Shown here piece after piece: positions 11,371-23,326 of a stretch of 64,000 nt of DNA. Each line of letters starts with the position of its first letter. Within the stretch, counting starts at the first letter, position 1. The notes below the pieces were generated by a model that was given only the letters and a program-made list of their open reading frames with translations, had not been told where the DNA came from and ran no database searches. Location of the stretch: positions 16,554,001-16,618,000 of the forward strand of contig CM053813.1 in the NCBI GenBank assembly GCA_028671895.1, given 5' to 3'. This stretch comes from Oenanthe sinensis. Lineage: Eukaryota; Streptophyta; Magnoliopsida; Apiales; Apiaceae. The position numbers and the translations under genes were made by a program.

Positions 11371-11967
11371 ATAATTGTTATAACGTGCTTGCAATTAGCA
11401 GAGACATTATATTAGTTTCTTGTTTGGACAAAAAGAGGCTTTTTCCTTTTAATTAAATAACAATAGTTATTTATTCTATTTCGATGACGAGGCTTATAAT
11501 GTTGCACAATTAGTTAACAATTTATATGTCCTAAAGTGACTCAATTCAAATAATACTTTTGGCACTATTGTTGAGGTCATATTAATGAGAAATACATTTC
11601 CAGAATATATAATGATACATTCTTGGATAAGTTTGATTATGAATTATACATAAGGATATGAATCTTAGTTTATTTGGCAAAATGACTAAAACTCATTTTA
11701 CCGGACATGGTGAAAGGGTCACTAAACGAGTATGACTTATACATAATGATGTATGTTGTCATATGCATACGATAACAAAAAGGTAGCTTTTATTATCTTC
11801 ATAAAATTTACTAATTATTTTAGTAGATACGGATATATGTATCTTTTGAAGAACAAATCCGAATCATTTGAAAAAGTTCAAAGACTATAAAGATGAAGTA
11901 GAAAATATCAAAGAAAAGTTTTTTTTTTGATAGGAGGGATCACACCTTGTAGGACATGGTGTGATCA
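11371..11967 (+). pseudogene. Copia-1 protease/integrase N-terminal region, degraded
   Basis: A fragment of the post-protease pol region (DNCYNVLAISRDIILVSCLD) can be read just after 11371. Beyond that, to 11967, only scattered integrase-like words remain, with many stops. The assignment rests mainly on position between gag and the clear integrase C-terminus. Confidence 0.5.
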
Positions 11968-12612
11968 ATGTTGAGTCAAGGAATCTTCCAATTAGTTCTA
12001 GGGCTACGGCTGGAGACAGCTGCTTATACACTTAACCGAGTTCCTACTAAAATGGTTCAGAAGACTCCGTATGAGATATGGACTGAGAAACATCATAGCA
12101 TGTCATTCATGAATATTTGGGCATGTGAGGTGTTTGTGAAACATCTAACTTCTGACAAGCTAAGACCTAAATCACACAAATGTAACTTTGTGGGATACCC
12201 AATTGAAATAAAGGGTTATTCTTTCTATAATCCTTCCGAAAACAAAGTGTTTGTTGCTATAACTGGAGTGTTCCTTATAAGAGAAATGCTTTCTAAGAAA
12301 GACAGTGGGAGGATAATAGATCTCGATGAAGTTCGAGACCCACATGATAACATTGAACCAATGGAGGAACCTGAGCAAAATGTACAAGAAAACAATATTT
12401 CTCAAGAAACACATGTTGTTCGTAGGTTTAGTAGGATTCGTCGTGAGCCCAAGAGATATTATGGATTTCTCTTGACTCAATATGGTGAAGTGATGCTTGT
12501 GGACGGAGATGAGCCTCTCACCTACCAAGACGCTATGAACACTCCAGATTCTAAGAGATGGTTGGATGCCATTAAATCTGAGATGGAATCCATGTATACT
12601 AATCAAGTATAG
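11968..12612 (+). pseudogene. Copia-1 integrase C-terminus and RT start (first copy)
   Basis: The 214-codon frame contains the copia integrase tail (TLNRVPTKMVQKTPYEIW, CNFVGYPIEIKGYSFYN), the linker and the first RT residues (EPLTYQDAMNTPDSKRWLDA). It ends at TAG in QV-stop, where the related Copia-2 sequence has TGG (Trp). From 12200 onward this is the first copy of the 986-bp duplication. The family role would be DNA joining followed by reverse transcription, and the stop abolishes this. Confidence 0.8.
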
Positions 12613-14171
12613 ACTTTGGTTGATTCACCTGAAGGGGTAAAACCTATAGGGTGCAAGTGGGTTTTCAAGAAGAAGGCCGATATGGATGGTAACGTACAGA
12701 CCTATAAGGTACGATTGTGGAAAAAGGTTCCAAGCAAATTCATGGTATTGACTATGATGAGACCTTTTCACTAGTGGCTATGGTCAAGTCCATCAGAATT
12801 TTGTTTCCCATAGCTACTTACTATGACTATGAAATCTGGCAAATGGATGTCAAAACCGCTTTCTTAAGTGGGAGCCTTGAAGAAGATGTGGATGTGTACA
12901 TGACATAGACTGAGGGTTTTGTTGATCCAAAGGATGCTGAAAATGTATGTAAGTTGCGTCGATCCAGTTATGAATTAAGACAAGCCTCGAGGAGATGTAA
13001 CATTCATTTTGATGAAACTGTCAAAGAGTTTGGGTTTATTCAAAATGAAAATGAACCACGTGTTTACAAGAAGGTTAGTGGGAGCCATGTGACATTCCTA
13101 GTATTATATGTTGATGATAAATTACTAATAGGGAATAACATTCCTTCTCTACAGACTGTGAAGACTTGGTTGAGAAATAATTTCTCAATTGAAACAATGG
13201 GTTATTCTTTCTATAATCCTTCTGAGAACAAAGTGTTTGTTGCTATAACTGGAGTGTTCCTTATAAGAGAAATGCTTTCTAAGAAAGACAGTGGGAGGAT
13301 AATAGATCTCGATGAAGTTCGAGACCCACATGATAACATTGAACCAATGGAGGAACCTGAGCAAAATGTACAAGAAAACAATATTTCTCAAGAAACACAT
13401 GTTGTTCGTAGGTTTAGTAGGATTCGTCGTGAGCCCAAGAGATATTATGGATTTCTCTTGACTCAATATGGTGAAGTGATGCTTGTGGACGGAGATGAGC
13501 CTCTCACCTACCAAGACGCTATGAACACTCCAGATTCTAAGAGATGGTTGGATGCCATTAAATCTGAGATGGAATCCATGTATACTAATCAAGTATAGAC
13601 TTTGGTTGATTCACCTGAAGGGGTAAAACCTATAGGGTGCAAGTGGGTTTTCAAGAAGAAGGCCGATATGGATGGTAACATACAGACCTATAAGGTACGA
13701 TTGTGGAAAAAGGTTCCAAGCAAATTCATGGTATTGACTATGATGAGACCTTTTCACTAGTGGCTATGGTCAAGTCCATCAGAATTTTGTTTCCCATAGC
13801 TACTTACTATGACTATGAAATCTGGCAAATGGATGTCAAAACCGCTTTCTTAAGTGGGAGCCTTGAAGAAGATGTGGATGTGTACATGACATAGACTGAG
13901 GGTTTTGTTGATCCAAAGGATGCTGAAAATGTATGTAAGTTGCGTCGATCCAGTTATGAATTAAGACAAGCCTCGAGGAGATGTAACATTCATTTTGATG
14001 AAACTGTCAAAGAGTTTGGGTTTATTCAAAATGAAAATGAACCACGTGTTTACAAGAAGGTTAGTGGGAGCCATGTGACATTCCTAGTATTATATGTTGA
14101 TGATAAATTACTAATAGGGAATAACATTCCTTCTCTACAGACTGTGAAGACTTGGTTGAGAAATAATTTCT
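12200..14171 (+). repeat. 986-bp tandem duplication inside Copia-1 pol
   Basis: 12200-13185 and 13186-14171 are nearly identical copies with exact 986-bp spacing throughout, for example stops at 12612/13598 and ORF starts at 12717/13703 and 12954/13940. I saw only a few differences, such as AACGTACAG versus AACATACAG. The junction uses CAATTGAAA, present at the left edge, and the RT-end sequence TTCTCAATGAAA seen in Copia-2. Both copies carry the same inactivating stops. Confidence 0.9.
12613..13185 (+). pseudogene. Copia-1 reverse transcriptase, first copy
   Basis: The frame restarts at 12717 and 12954 and reads SIRILFPIATYYDYEIWQMDVKT-type core RT and LVLYVDDKLLIGN; the catalytic YVDD is intact. 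Stops at 12607, 12906 and a frameshift near 12718 (GATTGTGGAAAAAG for GATTGGTGGCAAAGG in Copia-2) break it. It ends at the duplication junction near 13186. Confidence 0.8.
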
Positions 14172-14975
14172 AAAAGAAAGTCTTAGGTGATGCAACCTAT
14201 ATATTAGGGATTAGGATCTATAGAGATAGATCAAGGAGATTGATCGACCTAAGTCAGAGTACATATATTGACAAAGTTTTGCATCGATTTGGAATGCAAA
14301 GAGGCTAAAATGGATATGTCTCAATGTCTCATGGGATAATGATCTCAAAATAAAATTATCCTAAATTATTAGATGATAAGGATCGTATGAGTAAAGTTCC
14401 TCTTGCTTCGACAATTGGTTCTATAATGTATGAGAAGATATGTATTCCTTATGATGTCTCATAAGCCTTAAGCATGACGAGCATGTACCAGTCTAATCCA
14501 AGTGATGGTCACTGGATGAGAGTCAAAAATATTCTTAAGTACTTAAAGAGGACTAAAGATTAATTCTTGTTATATGGAGGATATGTGAAGCTAGTTGTAA
14601 GAGGTTTTAGTGATACTGGTTTCTAGACAGACAACGATGATTTAGTGTTTCTGTCTGGCTTTGTGTTTTATCTATTTAAATTGAGATATTGTATTGCACT
14701 GGTTCACAGCAGAGACAGTTGTTGATTCTACAATAGAGACTGAGTATATTGATGCTTGCGAAGCAGCCAAGGATGTTGTTTGGGCTTGTACTTGGGAGAT
14801 ATCACCTAATTAATGAGATTAATGATCAATGAGATATACATATATGTAAAGTGCATACTAATAATAATATTGCAGACTCACTGACTAAGGATTTGTCGCA
14901 GCAGAAGCACGAAAATCACACTAGTTCCATGAGTATTGGATACTTGGGTAATTTGCTCTAGTGCAAGTGGGAGAT
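13186..14975 (+). pseudogene. Copia-1 second integrase-tail/RT copy plus RNase H
   Basis: The second copy repeats the integrase tail and RT (13186-14171), with YVDD at about 14095. It then continues into the true downstream part: LGDATYILGIRIYRDRSRRLI near 14190, LSQSTYIDKVLHRFGM, MTSMYQSNPSDGHW and a damaged RNase H to about 14930. Stops are frequent. The end is marked by the polypurine tract AAGTGGGAGA at 14965-14974. Confidence 0.8.
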
Positions 14976-16477
14976 TGTTAGTAATTGTGCCCTAGAGACA
15001 ATTACTTTTATATTTTAAAGAAAATATTTTATTATTAAGGATTATGTTTTATTGATTATTATTTATTTATTATGTTTTATTTACTGCATAATAAATTGAA
15101 AGCATAATAAATGTCCTTGGAATTTTGATACGTATTATATATATTTAAGTATGAGACTTAAAAATGAGATTATATGAATAGTATATTATTCTTAAAATTC
15201 CTTAGTCGAGTATTATTATTAAAGGACAATAATAATGCACAAAGACTAGTATATTTATTGACAGATGACCACATCTCATTGGTCATAGGTGTGGTGATAC
15301 TAAAAGTCAAGAACATAAGTGCATATATCAATGCATGACACTGGATTGACCCGTCATGAGATTTTACATGTTAATAAGTGTCATAAGTAATTCTCACTGT
15401 GATAATGGTGTAATGATCCTTAGACCTGAAATCATTATATTTCAATACAAGAATTAATATACTTTGATTACATTAAAAGTTACCTTTGATCGGGTGACGA
15501 TAAAATTGGACATTAGGTATATTATGAATCGTATGAAAAATATGAATGATCTAGATGAGATTTAATCATCCTAATTTTGGGAGTGATATTATTGGCCTCT
15601 TGTTTGAGTGAGACTGTGAAATGCACGACCGTGCTTAAATGTTGATTTGATTTTAATAGTCTACTTATCGATCAAGAAAAATAAAGATAAATTATGAAGA
15701 AGATGACACGACACGTGTCTTGCATTTAATCTATAATATCAAGATTAAAAGAATTATATTACATTGTACATTATTCACGAAAGGCTCAATCGAATCACCG
15801 ATTTAATTATTATTAATTGGGTAGCAATGATATATTACTAGATGCGGCTCATTCTTTATAATTTTATTATTGGATATTAAAATTATTGTCAACGTAATAA
15901 TAACCTATAGGGTCACACACAAAGAACACTTAAAATTAATTTAAATTATGAATTTAAATTAAATAAGAAATTCTAATTTAATTATAATATTAATTAAGTT
16001 GGACTTAATTAATTAATTAATTTGAATTTAAATAGAAGCCCAATATGATTAGGCTTCTCAAAATAGACTGAGCTCTCTCTATATAAACCTCTTTATGTCT
16101 CAAATTAGAGTTGCACATTTTTTTTTATAAAAACCCGTAGCTGTTTGAGAGAGAGAGAGAGAGAGAGAAATCTGTTCTTGGTGGCTAGTACTTCCCTCCT
16201 TAGTGTTGATACAAAGCGTTCGTGTGGATACTGATAGAGACGTAAATCGTATATACGGGATACATGGTGATTGATGATTTTATGCTCTTCTTTTCTCATG
16301 GATACACGGTGATTCAAACTTGGACATCCATTATTCGTCCATTATTAAAGCTTCGTTTAAGGTAAACATCTAATCTCCAAATTAAATATCATGTTTCGCG
16401 TGGATCCAGCGTTTGGGTTTCATTTTTGTATTTATTTTCACGTTTATTCAGCTGTTTTTGTGCCACGAAACCCTTCA
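14976..16477 (+). repeat. 3' LTR of Copia-1
   Basis: Starts TGTTAGTAATTG directly after the polypurine tract and ends AACCCTTCA at 16477. The TATA box is at 16080-16087, and a GA microsatellite of about 20 bp lies near 16149. The remaining gypsy A sequence resumes at 16478. Confidence 0.9.
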
Positions 16478-18240
16478 GGATTAAGTTGGGAGTCGTTGTA
16501 TCCCATTTTTATAAAAGCATCATAAAACAATATGTCCACTGACGACCGTTTTCTACCTAGACTTTTTTTCCAAATGAATTCCCTATGATAGGGGTGATCA
16601 CCAGGGGGACATCATGGGGGAACTTCACCCCTTCCAAGTTAGAATCATCAAAGGCCAAAAAGACCTCAGTTCTTGCTCTCTTAGGAGTTTCTCCAACGAT
16701 ACTCATTACTTCTCGGGCATAAGCCTTTCTAGAATTTTGGGAGTTACCCGCAACAGTTGACCTCCCGAGATTACATTGATTACAGGCCTACGGGGCTGGT
16801 TACTCCTTTCTTTGGGGTCAGAATCCCTTCGTTTGTCATTGTAACTTCTGTTATTTCTATCACCATCCTTGGTGTATTTGTTAAACTTTCCTCTTTTGAT
16901 CAAAAATTCAATCTCATCCTTTAATTGATGGCAATCATTAGTTTCATGTCCTACATCTCTGTGAAACCGACAGTAAGCATTCTTATTTCTTTTCTCAGGA
17001 TAAGACCTTAGTGGTTTCGACCATCAAAGGTCCTTGTCCTTTTCAATATCCATCAATATTTGACTCCGGGCAGTATTTAGCCTTGCATACTCAGTGAACC
17101 TTGATCCACCATTCTTCTTGGAGTCATCACCATTGTCACTATTTGCATATTTGGTATTGACCGTATACTCGGTGTCACTTGCTCGGTTATTAGAGTAGGT
17201 GTTAGAGGCCTGAAACCCTTGATCTTTCCTCATACTCTCTTCAGCTTTAATATATTTTTCTGCTCTCTCCTAGAGCTCATTCATACTTTCAGGAGCCCTC
17301 TTAGCTAAAGACCTCTTAAAATTCTCATCTGAGATCCCTTGCTGTAGGGCTATCATAGCTACCTTCTGGTCCAGATCAGGGACCTATAAGGCTTCTTTGG
17401 TGAATCTGTTCATATAATATCTCAGGGACTCACTCTTTCCCTGATGCATATTCATCAATGATGCTGAGCTCTTCTCATAAGTTTTGCTATTGATGAATTG
17501 ACCTATAAAGGCCCTGCTCAAATCTTTAAATGACCCAACAGAGTTAAGGGGTAGATGACTGAACCACTCTGAGCCATACCACTTAAAGTTTGGGGGAACG
17601 CTCTACACTTGACGGCGGTATTCACCGGCTACAACAACAGTGCATTGGTAAAAGTTAGGACACGGTTTGAGGGGTCTCCCGTCCCTTTATAGGCCTTGAT
17701 TGTGGGCATCTTCCACTTTCTTGAAATTTTTTCTTTCATAATTTCCTCTGTAAAGGGATGTACTGGATCATCGGGATCATCAAGCGGTAACAGGTCATGG
17801 GGATCAGCCCTAGAATGAATTGACCTGATACGCCTTCTCATATGTCGGCCCTACACTTGTCGGCGGCTCATCAAGGTCTATCACAGACGTATTCCTTGCT
17901 CATATGGGGGATCATAATTTGGTGAAATCCCATAATGTGGATTGGGCACCACCGTTGTTGAGACCTACAATGAGGGAGGAGCAGTAAAAGTAGTACTGAG
18001 GGGTGGAATTACCTGAAGTGGGGGAACCGAAGTATGAATTGAGACCTCCGGATTTGAAGGATGAGCAATGACGCTCAAGGGTCCTGCTCGTCGGGAGCTT
18101 GTTCCAGGGTCCTCAACAGATGTTTGAATGATAGCTCCTTGTTCCTGCAAGATGGTAGGAGGAACATTTCCGGTGTCAATAGTGGAGTTTCGGTCTTCTC
18201 CTTCGAGGGTGCTTGCGGTACTTCGTATTCTCGTCATGGT
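16478..18240 (-). pseudogene. Gypsy A gag and protease start, broken
   Basis: Minus-strand blocks read in order. 18237-17965 is a Pro/Ser/Thr-rich N-terminus. 17841-17629 has the gag core start KISRKWKMPTIKAYKGTGDP. The core continues through 17600-17250 with single stops. 17233-17024 is the linker. A knuckle reads CRFHRDVGHETNDC near 16965, followed by IKRGKF, and the protease-leading block RRPVINVISGG is near 16780. Gag would form the virus-like particle. The final part toward 16478 is joined, across Copia-1, to the pol block at 7161. Confidence 0.75.
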
Positions 18241-18250
18241 TATTATTCTC

Positions 18251-18270
18251 TTCCCACAGACGACGCCAAA
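18251..18270 (-). other. Primer binding site of gypsy A
   Basis: On the minus strand TTTGGCGTCGTCTGTGGGAA follows the LTR. This matches the TGGCGYCGTCTG primer-site form typical of Tat and Athila elements. Confidence 0.7.
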
Positions 18271-18649
18271 TGTTACGAATCAAAACCAGATGCAATTAAT
18301 AGTAATTAATGAGTGGTGAGAGATTTCAAGGGTGCGCAAGGCCCTAGGAATCAGATTAGAGTTAGAAGACTTGCTAGTCAAGTCTCTTCGTGATAAGGTT
18401 GTTGAAGCCTTATAGGAATGAGAGTCATCGTTAGACTCTTGCAGATGAGGTCTTATCTTTATGATAAGATTTCTAGAACCTTCCATAGATGAGGGGTATC
18501 ACAGGACTCTTCGGGTCTTTTATTGAGCCTTTATTAATTATTAATTGAGTTTCAGGCCTTATTAATTGGGTCATCCATTTGGACCAAGCTAGGTTTAATT
18601 AATGCAACATTAATTACATATCTAGGATATTTTTTAGCCAATATTAACA
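18271..18649 (-). repeat. 5' LTR of gypsy A
   Basis: The plus-strand edges are TGTTACGAATC (18271) and ATTAACA (18649), giving 379 bp. It shares blocks with the element B LTR (GGAATCAGATTAGA, TTAATTAATG), which is 614 bp, so A is a shortened relative. Flank CTAAT begins at 18650. Confidence 0.75.
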
Positions 18650-21365
18650 CTAATCATATTTTTTCTTAAGTAATTTAGGAATGATATCAATATTGTTAGT
18701 TTCTATCCTTCATACTTTGTTGTATCATGTAGGAATAATTTTGTCAGTAACCTCGTAGTAAATTGTGATACAATTGGGATAGAATAAATCCTTAAAAATA
18801 GTGATCATATCACGCTTCAAAAAAATTTGTCTCTAATTATTTTACAACATTTTGGTGTTGAAAAAAGGTTTCATCTCCATCCATCAATTATTGTACCAAC
18901 AACACATATAATTTAACACGCTGAGAACAAGACTGTTTTAACAGATAGGAGTATTAAAATTGTCACCAATTTAATTCACCTCTTTTTTTTTTTGCGAAAT
19001 AATTCACCTCTTCTAAATAAATATTGTCCAATTTAATTTTGTCCAAAAATAAAAGTTTCTGCATACCAGCTTGGAAACTTGCCATGCAAAATTCTATCAA
19101 ACATACATGATAAATTTTAGTGATTCATTACTACCTTTATCAATATTAATTGTGCCCAATATTACACTAGATTGCACAATTTTACAAATTTATGATTAAC
19201 TAAATAGTCTGTTAGTATTTTTTTATGAAATACACAATTTACATATTTAGACTATATTTTAAATAAATTAAAAAATATTATATGTTTTTTAATCATAAAT
19301 TAGTCTAAAAAATTAGAGACAGATAAGAAACATATTGTGCAATGAAGAATTTTTCAAAAACAAAACATTTCTAAACTAAGTCTTCTGTTGTGGTCAAAAC
19401 TTTTATGTTGTCAAAAAAGTGCTCTCAGATGATTTTAATAAGATTTTTAATTATATTTTAAATTATAATATTAAAAGAAATTATATTTTTGAAAACGTTT
19501 GATTATCAAACCTCTACATATTTTATATAAAAATTGAAAAATAATGTTTTTTTTGTAGAGATGCATTTTTTTTACAACAATTTTAGATTAAAAACAATTT
19601 TTTGTTAAAAGTATTTGTTGGAATTTATCAAATAATATTTTATTTGTTTTTCAATTAAAAAGTGACGTGCTGTTACCAAACAAGCCCAAGTCCTCGATCA
19701 TCAAGTTTTTAATTTTAGTTGATTTCTCCTTGTCTATGACCCACCTTTGTCATCTTTTGTAAAGGATCATGGATCATGTCACGGATGACACTAGATTGAT
19801 ATGATAGTATTTGATTGAAACTAATAGAGTCTAGAAGGTGATAAAAAACAAAAAAAAAAAAACAATAGGAGCAAAGTTTATATTATTTTAATGATAGATA
19901 TTTATATAATTTTCATTTCATTTAACCATCTTATTTCATTTTAAACTTTTTACTTTAAAAAGAATATTTCATTATTTGTCCATTTGATTGATTTCACTCT
20001 TATTATGAATTTCACCTATTTATATTTAAAGAAAGTTTTGTTGTTCATCCAACTTTTATTTTCCTAGTTCAAAAACTTGCATAATCTCATTTTTTATCAC
20101 TTTTTTTATGATTTCAAATTATTTTATTATATTTAATTTCAATAGTGTCCTAGAGAGTGAAACCATTTTCTAATTTTTAATATAAGTTTTTTTTGTATAA
20201 CAAGCACAATTCACAAAAGCATCATAATTTTTTGGATTAATGTTGATTGTTAAGATATTCAGCTATTATTTTTATTAGTCATTTAAATTAATTATAATTT
20301 TAAACTATTAATCTTATTGAAAAAATTAGATATATTCCCATAATCATTAATAACTCGAGGCCAATTTTCACACACGTGTTAGCTCTTATCTTGTGCACTA
20401 AATGACTTTTAGAAAGTTGTACAAGAAAATCATTAAAAATTCAAAGCACATTATCAAAGGTTTCCTGGCAGCAAGCTGTGGTTCTGTTTGATTTAAATGG
20501 GGATTTTCCAATAATAACTAAAATTAAAAATTCAATTCATGCACTATAACTTAAGATTTTTTTTTCTTTTTTCTAAAAGAACATAACTTAATATGTAAAC
20601 CATAATATAATATTTTTTTTATCTAAAACACAATATATTTTTTTTTCCAAAAATAAAAAAAAAGAATCTGCAAGAACTAGAAAATGTAATTTTTTCTACA
20701 GTATTTTCTAGTAATAGGACTTTGCAATCTCGTACAATTAAAATATAAATAATTTGTAATCAAAATTAATTAGATTCAATTACAACACTATTCTCTACAC
20801 CCAAAAATCAACACCTATTATAATTAAATAAAAATAGTACTTTTGAAAATATTCTTATAAATAAATAACATTATTAACTAATTTTAAAGAAACAGTACAC
20901 TTGATAATTTTCTACTTTTTCTTAAGTGTGGATAACAAAAGGAACTTTGAAATATATGTAAATGATATATATACAGCGAGCTTGTTTCTTTATTTCATAA
21001 ATATATTAAGGGTCCTCTTCCAATCGTTTATCTGAACTACTACCGCGTATAAGATTATCACGTGAAGTTTCTTGAATTCAGACCGGCACGTTATCTATCC
21101 TGTGCCCATCTATCCGCGAAAAAAATGCCAAGTGCTTGATACTATATATATATTAAAATATATTTTGAATCCCTAATCATTTTTTAAGTATATATATATA
21201 AATTTTATTAATTAAAATTTATCAACTTATATTTGATACTATATTTGGGTAGCTGACATTACTCTGTAATTTTCAGTTAAACCAAACAGACCGAAGTGCT
21301 TGAAACTTGCGTGTCTTGTCAGTTGTGATAATGTGTGGACCAACCTTAAACGGAAGCAAGCTGTG
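18650..21365. other. AT-rich intergenic DNA, no gene seen
   Basis: 2.7 kb of AT-rich sequence with many T and A runs. I found no retrotransposon protein, RNA gene or convincing open frame. It is the upstream flank of the P450-like remnant and probably host DNA. Confidence 0.5.
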
Positions 21366-21371
21366 TATAAA
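21366..21371 (+). promoter_or_regulatory. Possible TATA box of the P450-like gene remnant
   Basis: TATAAA in TGTGTATAAAGAGCC lies 130 bp upstream of the ATG at 21501. Context is right for a plant core promoter; use is inferred. A TTTTTCAG just before the ATG could also be a 5' leader splice acceptor. Confidence 0.4.
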
Positions 21372-21500
21372 GAGCCTGCTCCCATTACTTGTCATGACTT
21401 AAAAAAAATCTTCATATCTATCAACCATTTCATTCTGTACCCCCTCGCCTCAATCTATAGCATAATTGTTCTCAACACTTTCTTTGTTTTTCAGGTAAAA

Positions 21501-21733
21501 ATGCATCAAATTTATGATATGGGATGGTTAGTAATTACACTAACAGTTGGTGGAATAGCTGCAGTTTATGGTTTCTTGACAAGGGTTAATCATAAATATT
21601 GTTATTCATCTTTCCCTTTGGATGACTTGCACTGGGGATCTTCTTTTATTGAGACTGTTTGTACTTTTCTTAAGGCTCTTTCTTGTGTTGGTGATTACTC
21701 TAATTCTTGCTGCAGTTCTCATACTGATGTTAG
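21501..21733 (+). pseudogene. Cytochrome P450 CYP88A-like (ent-kaurenoic acid oxidase) first exon, diverged
   Basis: From the ATG at 21501 the frame reads a membrane anchor MGWLVITLTVGGIAAVYG, then FLTRVNHKY, then a region fitting the first exon of ent-kaurenoic acid oxidase. TFLKAL matches the family's SFLRAF-type block, and FPLDDLHW stands where LPPGDLGW is normal. The exon stops at AG|GTATGT (21733/21734), a good splice donor. The family enzyme oxidises ent-kaurenoic acid to GA12 in gibberellin synthesis at the endoplasmic reticulum. The Pro-rich hinge and following residues have changed, and no further P450 exon (no haem-binding Cys motif) is visible downstream, so I call it a gene fragment. 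The frame is open upstream to 21300. The assignment is from remembered family pattern and is moderate. Confidence 0.45.
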
Positions 21734-22979
21734 GTATGTACATAAACACACCTTCTCTGTATATATCTTGATATTCTTTGTTTAGTTCTTTTATATTGTT
21801 CATTGTTCATATGATGCTGCAGTTGTTCTGTTAGTATGCTATGGAAAAATTTGAGTCTTTATGATTAGATTCTTTAATTTTGATTCATGATGGAAATATA
21901 AGGCTAATATGTAACAATTCGGACCCGATATCTTATCGGAAGGGGTGGCAATTTCGGGTTCCTCAGTAGTGTTCATGCTCATAGATGTGTCAATTTCATG
22001 TTGTTTTAAAATTTACTCAAATTTAATGAAAATAATACATTGGCTTAGAGTAGCAAATTTTTAATAATGGGTCGTTTCGGATCATATTCTGGTATAAGAG
22101 GATGGAGTCGAATCACGAGGGAGCGAGGAGGCTTTGTAAAACATAAAGTACTAGTTTAATGAGAACAAGTTACAAAGTGAAGTAGAAATGGAAAATTGGA
22201 TGTAGCTGAATTTGCACAGCTTAGATTAATTCATAGGCAAAAAGGGTGCTTCAACTACTACAAGATAGGTGAGCAATTTAAGGTGATTTTTAATTGTAGT
22301 TAGATAAATGGATGAACTACGAAAGGTTAATCTTTTTTTAGTTAACGTACTGTTTGTCCTTCATTAAAGTTCAACGAGACACGGGGGAGCAGGGAAAAGA
22401 GCATATGGTTGATTTTTTTTTTGGATGATACATATTGCGTGGATTAATCTGTTTGAATTAATTGAATTTTTTATTGTGAAATACTTATCTAAGAGATGTC
22501 ATCTGATGTGTAGCCAACTGAGCTAGCTGGTTTTAGATCATATCTTAATAAAAACATTGTTTGTTATGTTGGAAACTTGGAAAGACTACTTGATATTTCC
22601 CAAAATTATACATATCACTGTCTTTTTCAATTATGTTAAAGGTAACATCATTTAGTAGAAAATATGTGTATAATATATAAAACTCCCTTTCTTTATATTA
22701 AAGTTAAAACTTGAACATACTTAAATCAATTATTAGCGATCAACATTTTTCTAACTCGAAATAGACATGCATCGAAAGTTGTATGTCGGTTATGCTGGTT
22801 GAATAATATAATTGCAAATTGATGTATGCTCTTTTAGATTTTGTGCTGCTGTCAGTTGTATCTTGATTTCATTCAATTTACTTGTGAAAGTTTAAGATAC
22901 AAGATTGTTTATACTCTTATAAAACATTGGAGGGCTTATTATTTGTTGGCACTGCTCTGATTAGTTGTCTCTGTTCTTT
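21734..22979 (+). other. Putative intron or intergenic DNA
   Basis: 1.25 kb AT-rich without a recognisable exon or element. It begins with GTATGT and ends CTTTTAG at 22980, so it could be one intron between the flanking exons. That they belong to one transcript is not shown. Confidence 0.35.
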
Positions 22980-23301
22980 TAGTGATTGCTTGGAATTTCA
23001 ATTTTCATCATGGGAAGAGAAAATCATCTCCGCTAAAAAACGCGAGCGTAAAGTTGGTTATTACCTGCAGAAGAAATCAAACGAAAAGTATACTTTGGCA
23101 GTCATCGGTAAACAAAACATTGCAAGTCACATGTCATATGAAGTTAATGGGTCCTTTGCTCGTTATTATGCTTCTCACTTGTCTTCACATCAAGATCTCA
23201 AGTGGAATACTAAGCGCGAAGTGATTGACTGGTTATCCACAATGGTAACACAGCCTGAGAAAGAACTTGTACTTGATGTATTACTCTCTGCCGTGACTTA
23301 A
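22980..23301 (+). CDS. Terminal exon of an unrecognised host gene
   Basis: After a splice-acceptor-like CTTTTAG the frame reads DCLEFQFSSWEEKI, a Lys/Arg-rich stretch (KKRERKVGYYLQKK), LAVIGKQNIASHMSY, and ends with KREVIDWLSTMVTQPEKE before TAA at 23299. A poly(A) signal follows 26 bp later. The frame is clean and codon use looks like a normal plant gene. I do not recognise the family with confidence; the style recalls plant chromatin-reader-like proteins but no domain can be named. The ORF extends upstream to a Met at 22927, which would lie in the intron if the acceptor is used. Confidence 0.5.
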
Positions 23302-23326
23302 AAGCAATTCCAAGAGAGACTTTTAG

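Larger units (their letters stand above)
7167..16477 (+). mobile_element. Ty1/copia element Copia-1, both LTRs present, inserted in gypsy A
   Basis: This 9.3-kb element has LTRs of 1504 and 1502 bp, both starting TGTTAGTAATTGTGCCC and ending ACCCTTCA. It has a primer site, a long leader, degenerate gag and protease, integrase/RT/RNase H remnants and a polypurine tract AAGTGGGAGA. The RT wording (CKWVFKKK, YEIWQMDVKTAFL, LYVDD) is of the Tork-type copia group, possibly near Angela; the lineage is tentative. I counted by eye about ten differences in the first 200 aligned LTR bases, so it is not a very recent insertion. A 986-bp tandem duplication lies in pol. Confidence 0.9.
3821..18649 (-). 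mobile_element. Tat-lineage Ty3/gypsy element A, interrupted by Copia-1
   Basis: On the minus strand, from right to left, this element shows a 5' LTR (18271-18649), a primer binding site, gag (18240-16478), then after the inserted Copia-1 (16477-7167) protease, RT, RNase H and integrase down to about 4130. Protein order and wording match element B in the same window, so both belong to one gypsy family of the Tat group. Many stops and frameshifts make it inactive. The 3' LTR and antisense gene expected from B are absent inside the window because copia element D abuts at 3820. Confidence 0.85.

Noticed and set aside
12172..12606. Minus-strand frame of 144 codons in Copia-1, repeated at 13185-13592
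   Set aside because: Antisense shadow of the RT/integrase linker; its repetition is due to the 986-bp duplication.
16149..16170. GA run in Copia-1 3' LTR as a possible regulatory GAGA element
   Set aside because: Shorter and interrupted in the 5' LTR copy (about 8338-8362); most simply a microsatellite.
22982..23224. Second frame over the terminal exon
   Set aside because: Overlaps the better supported frame ending at 23301 and has no recognisable content.
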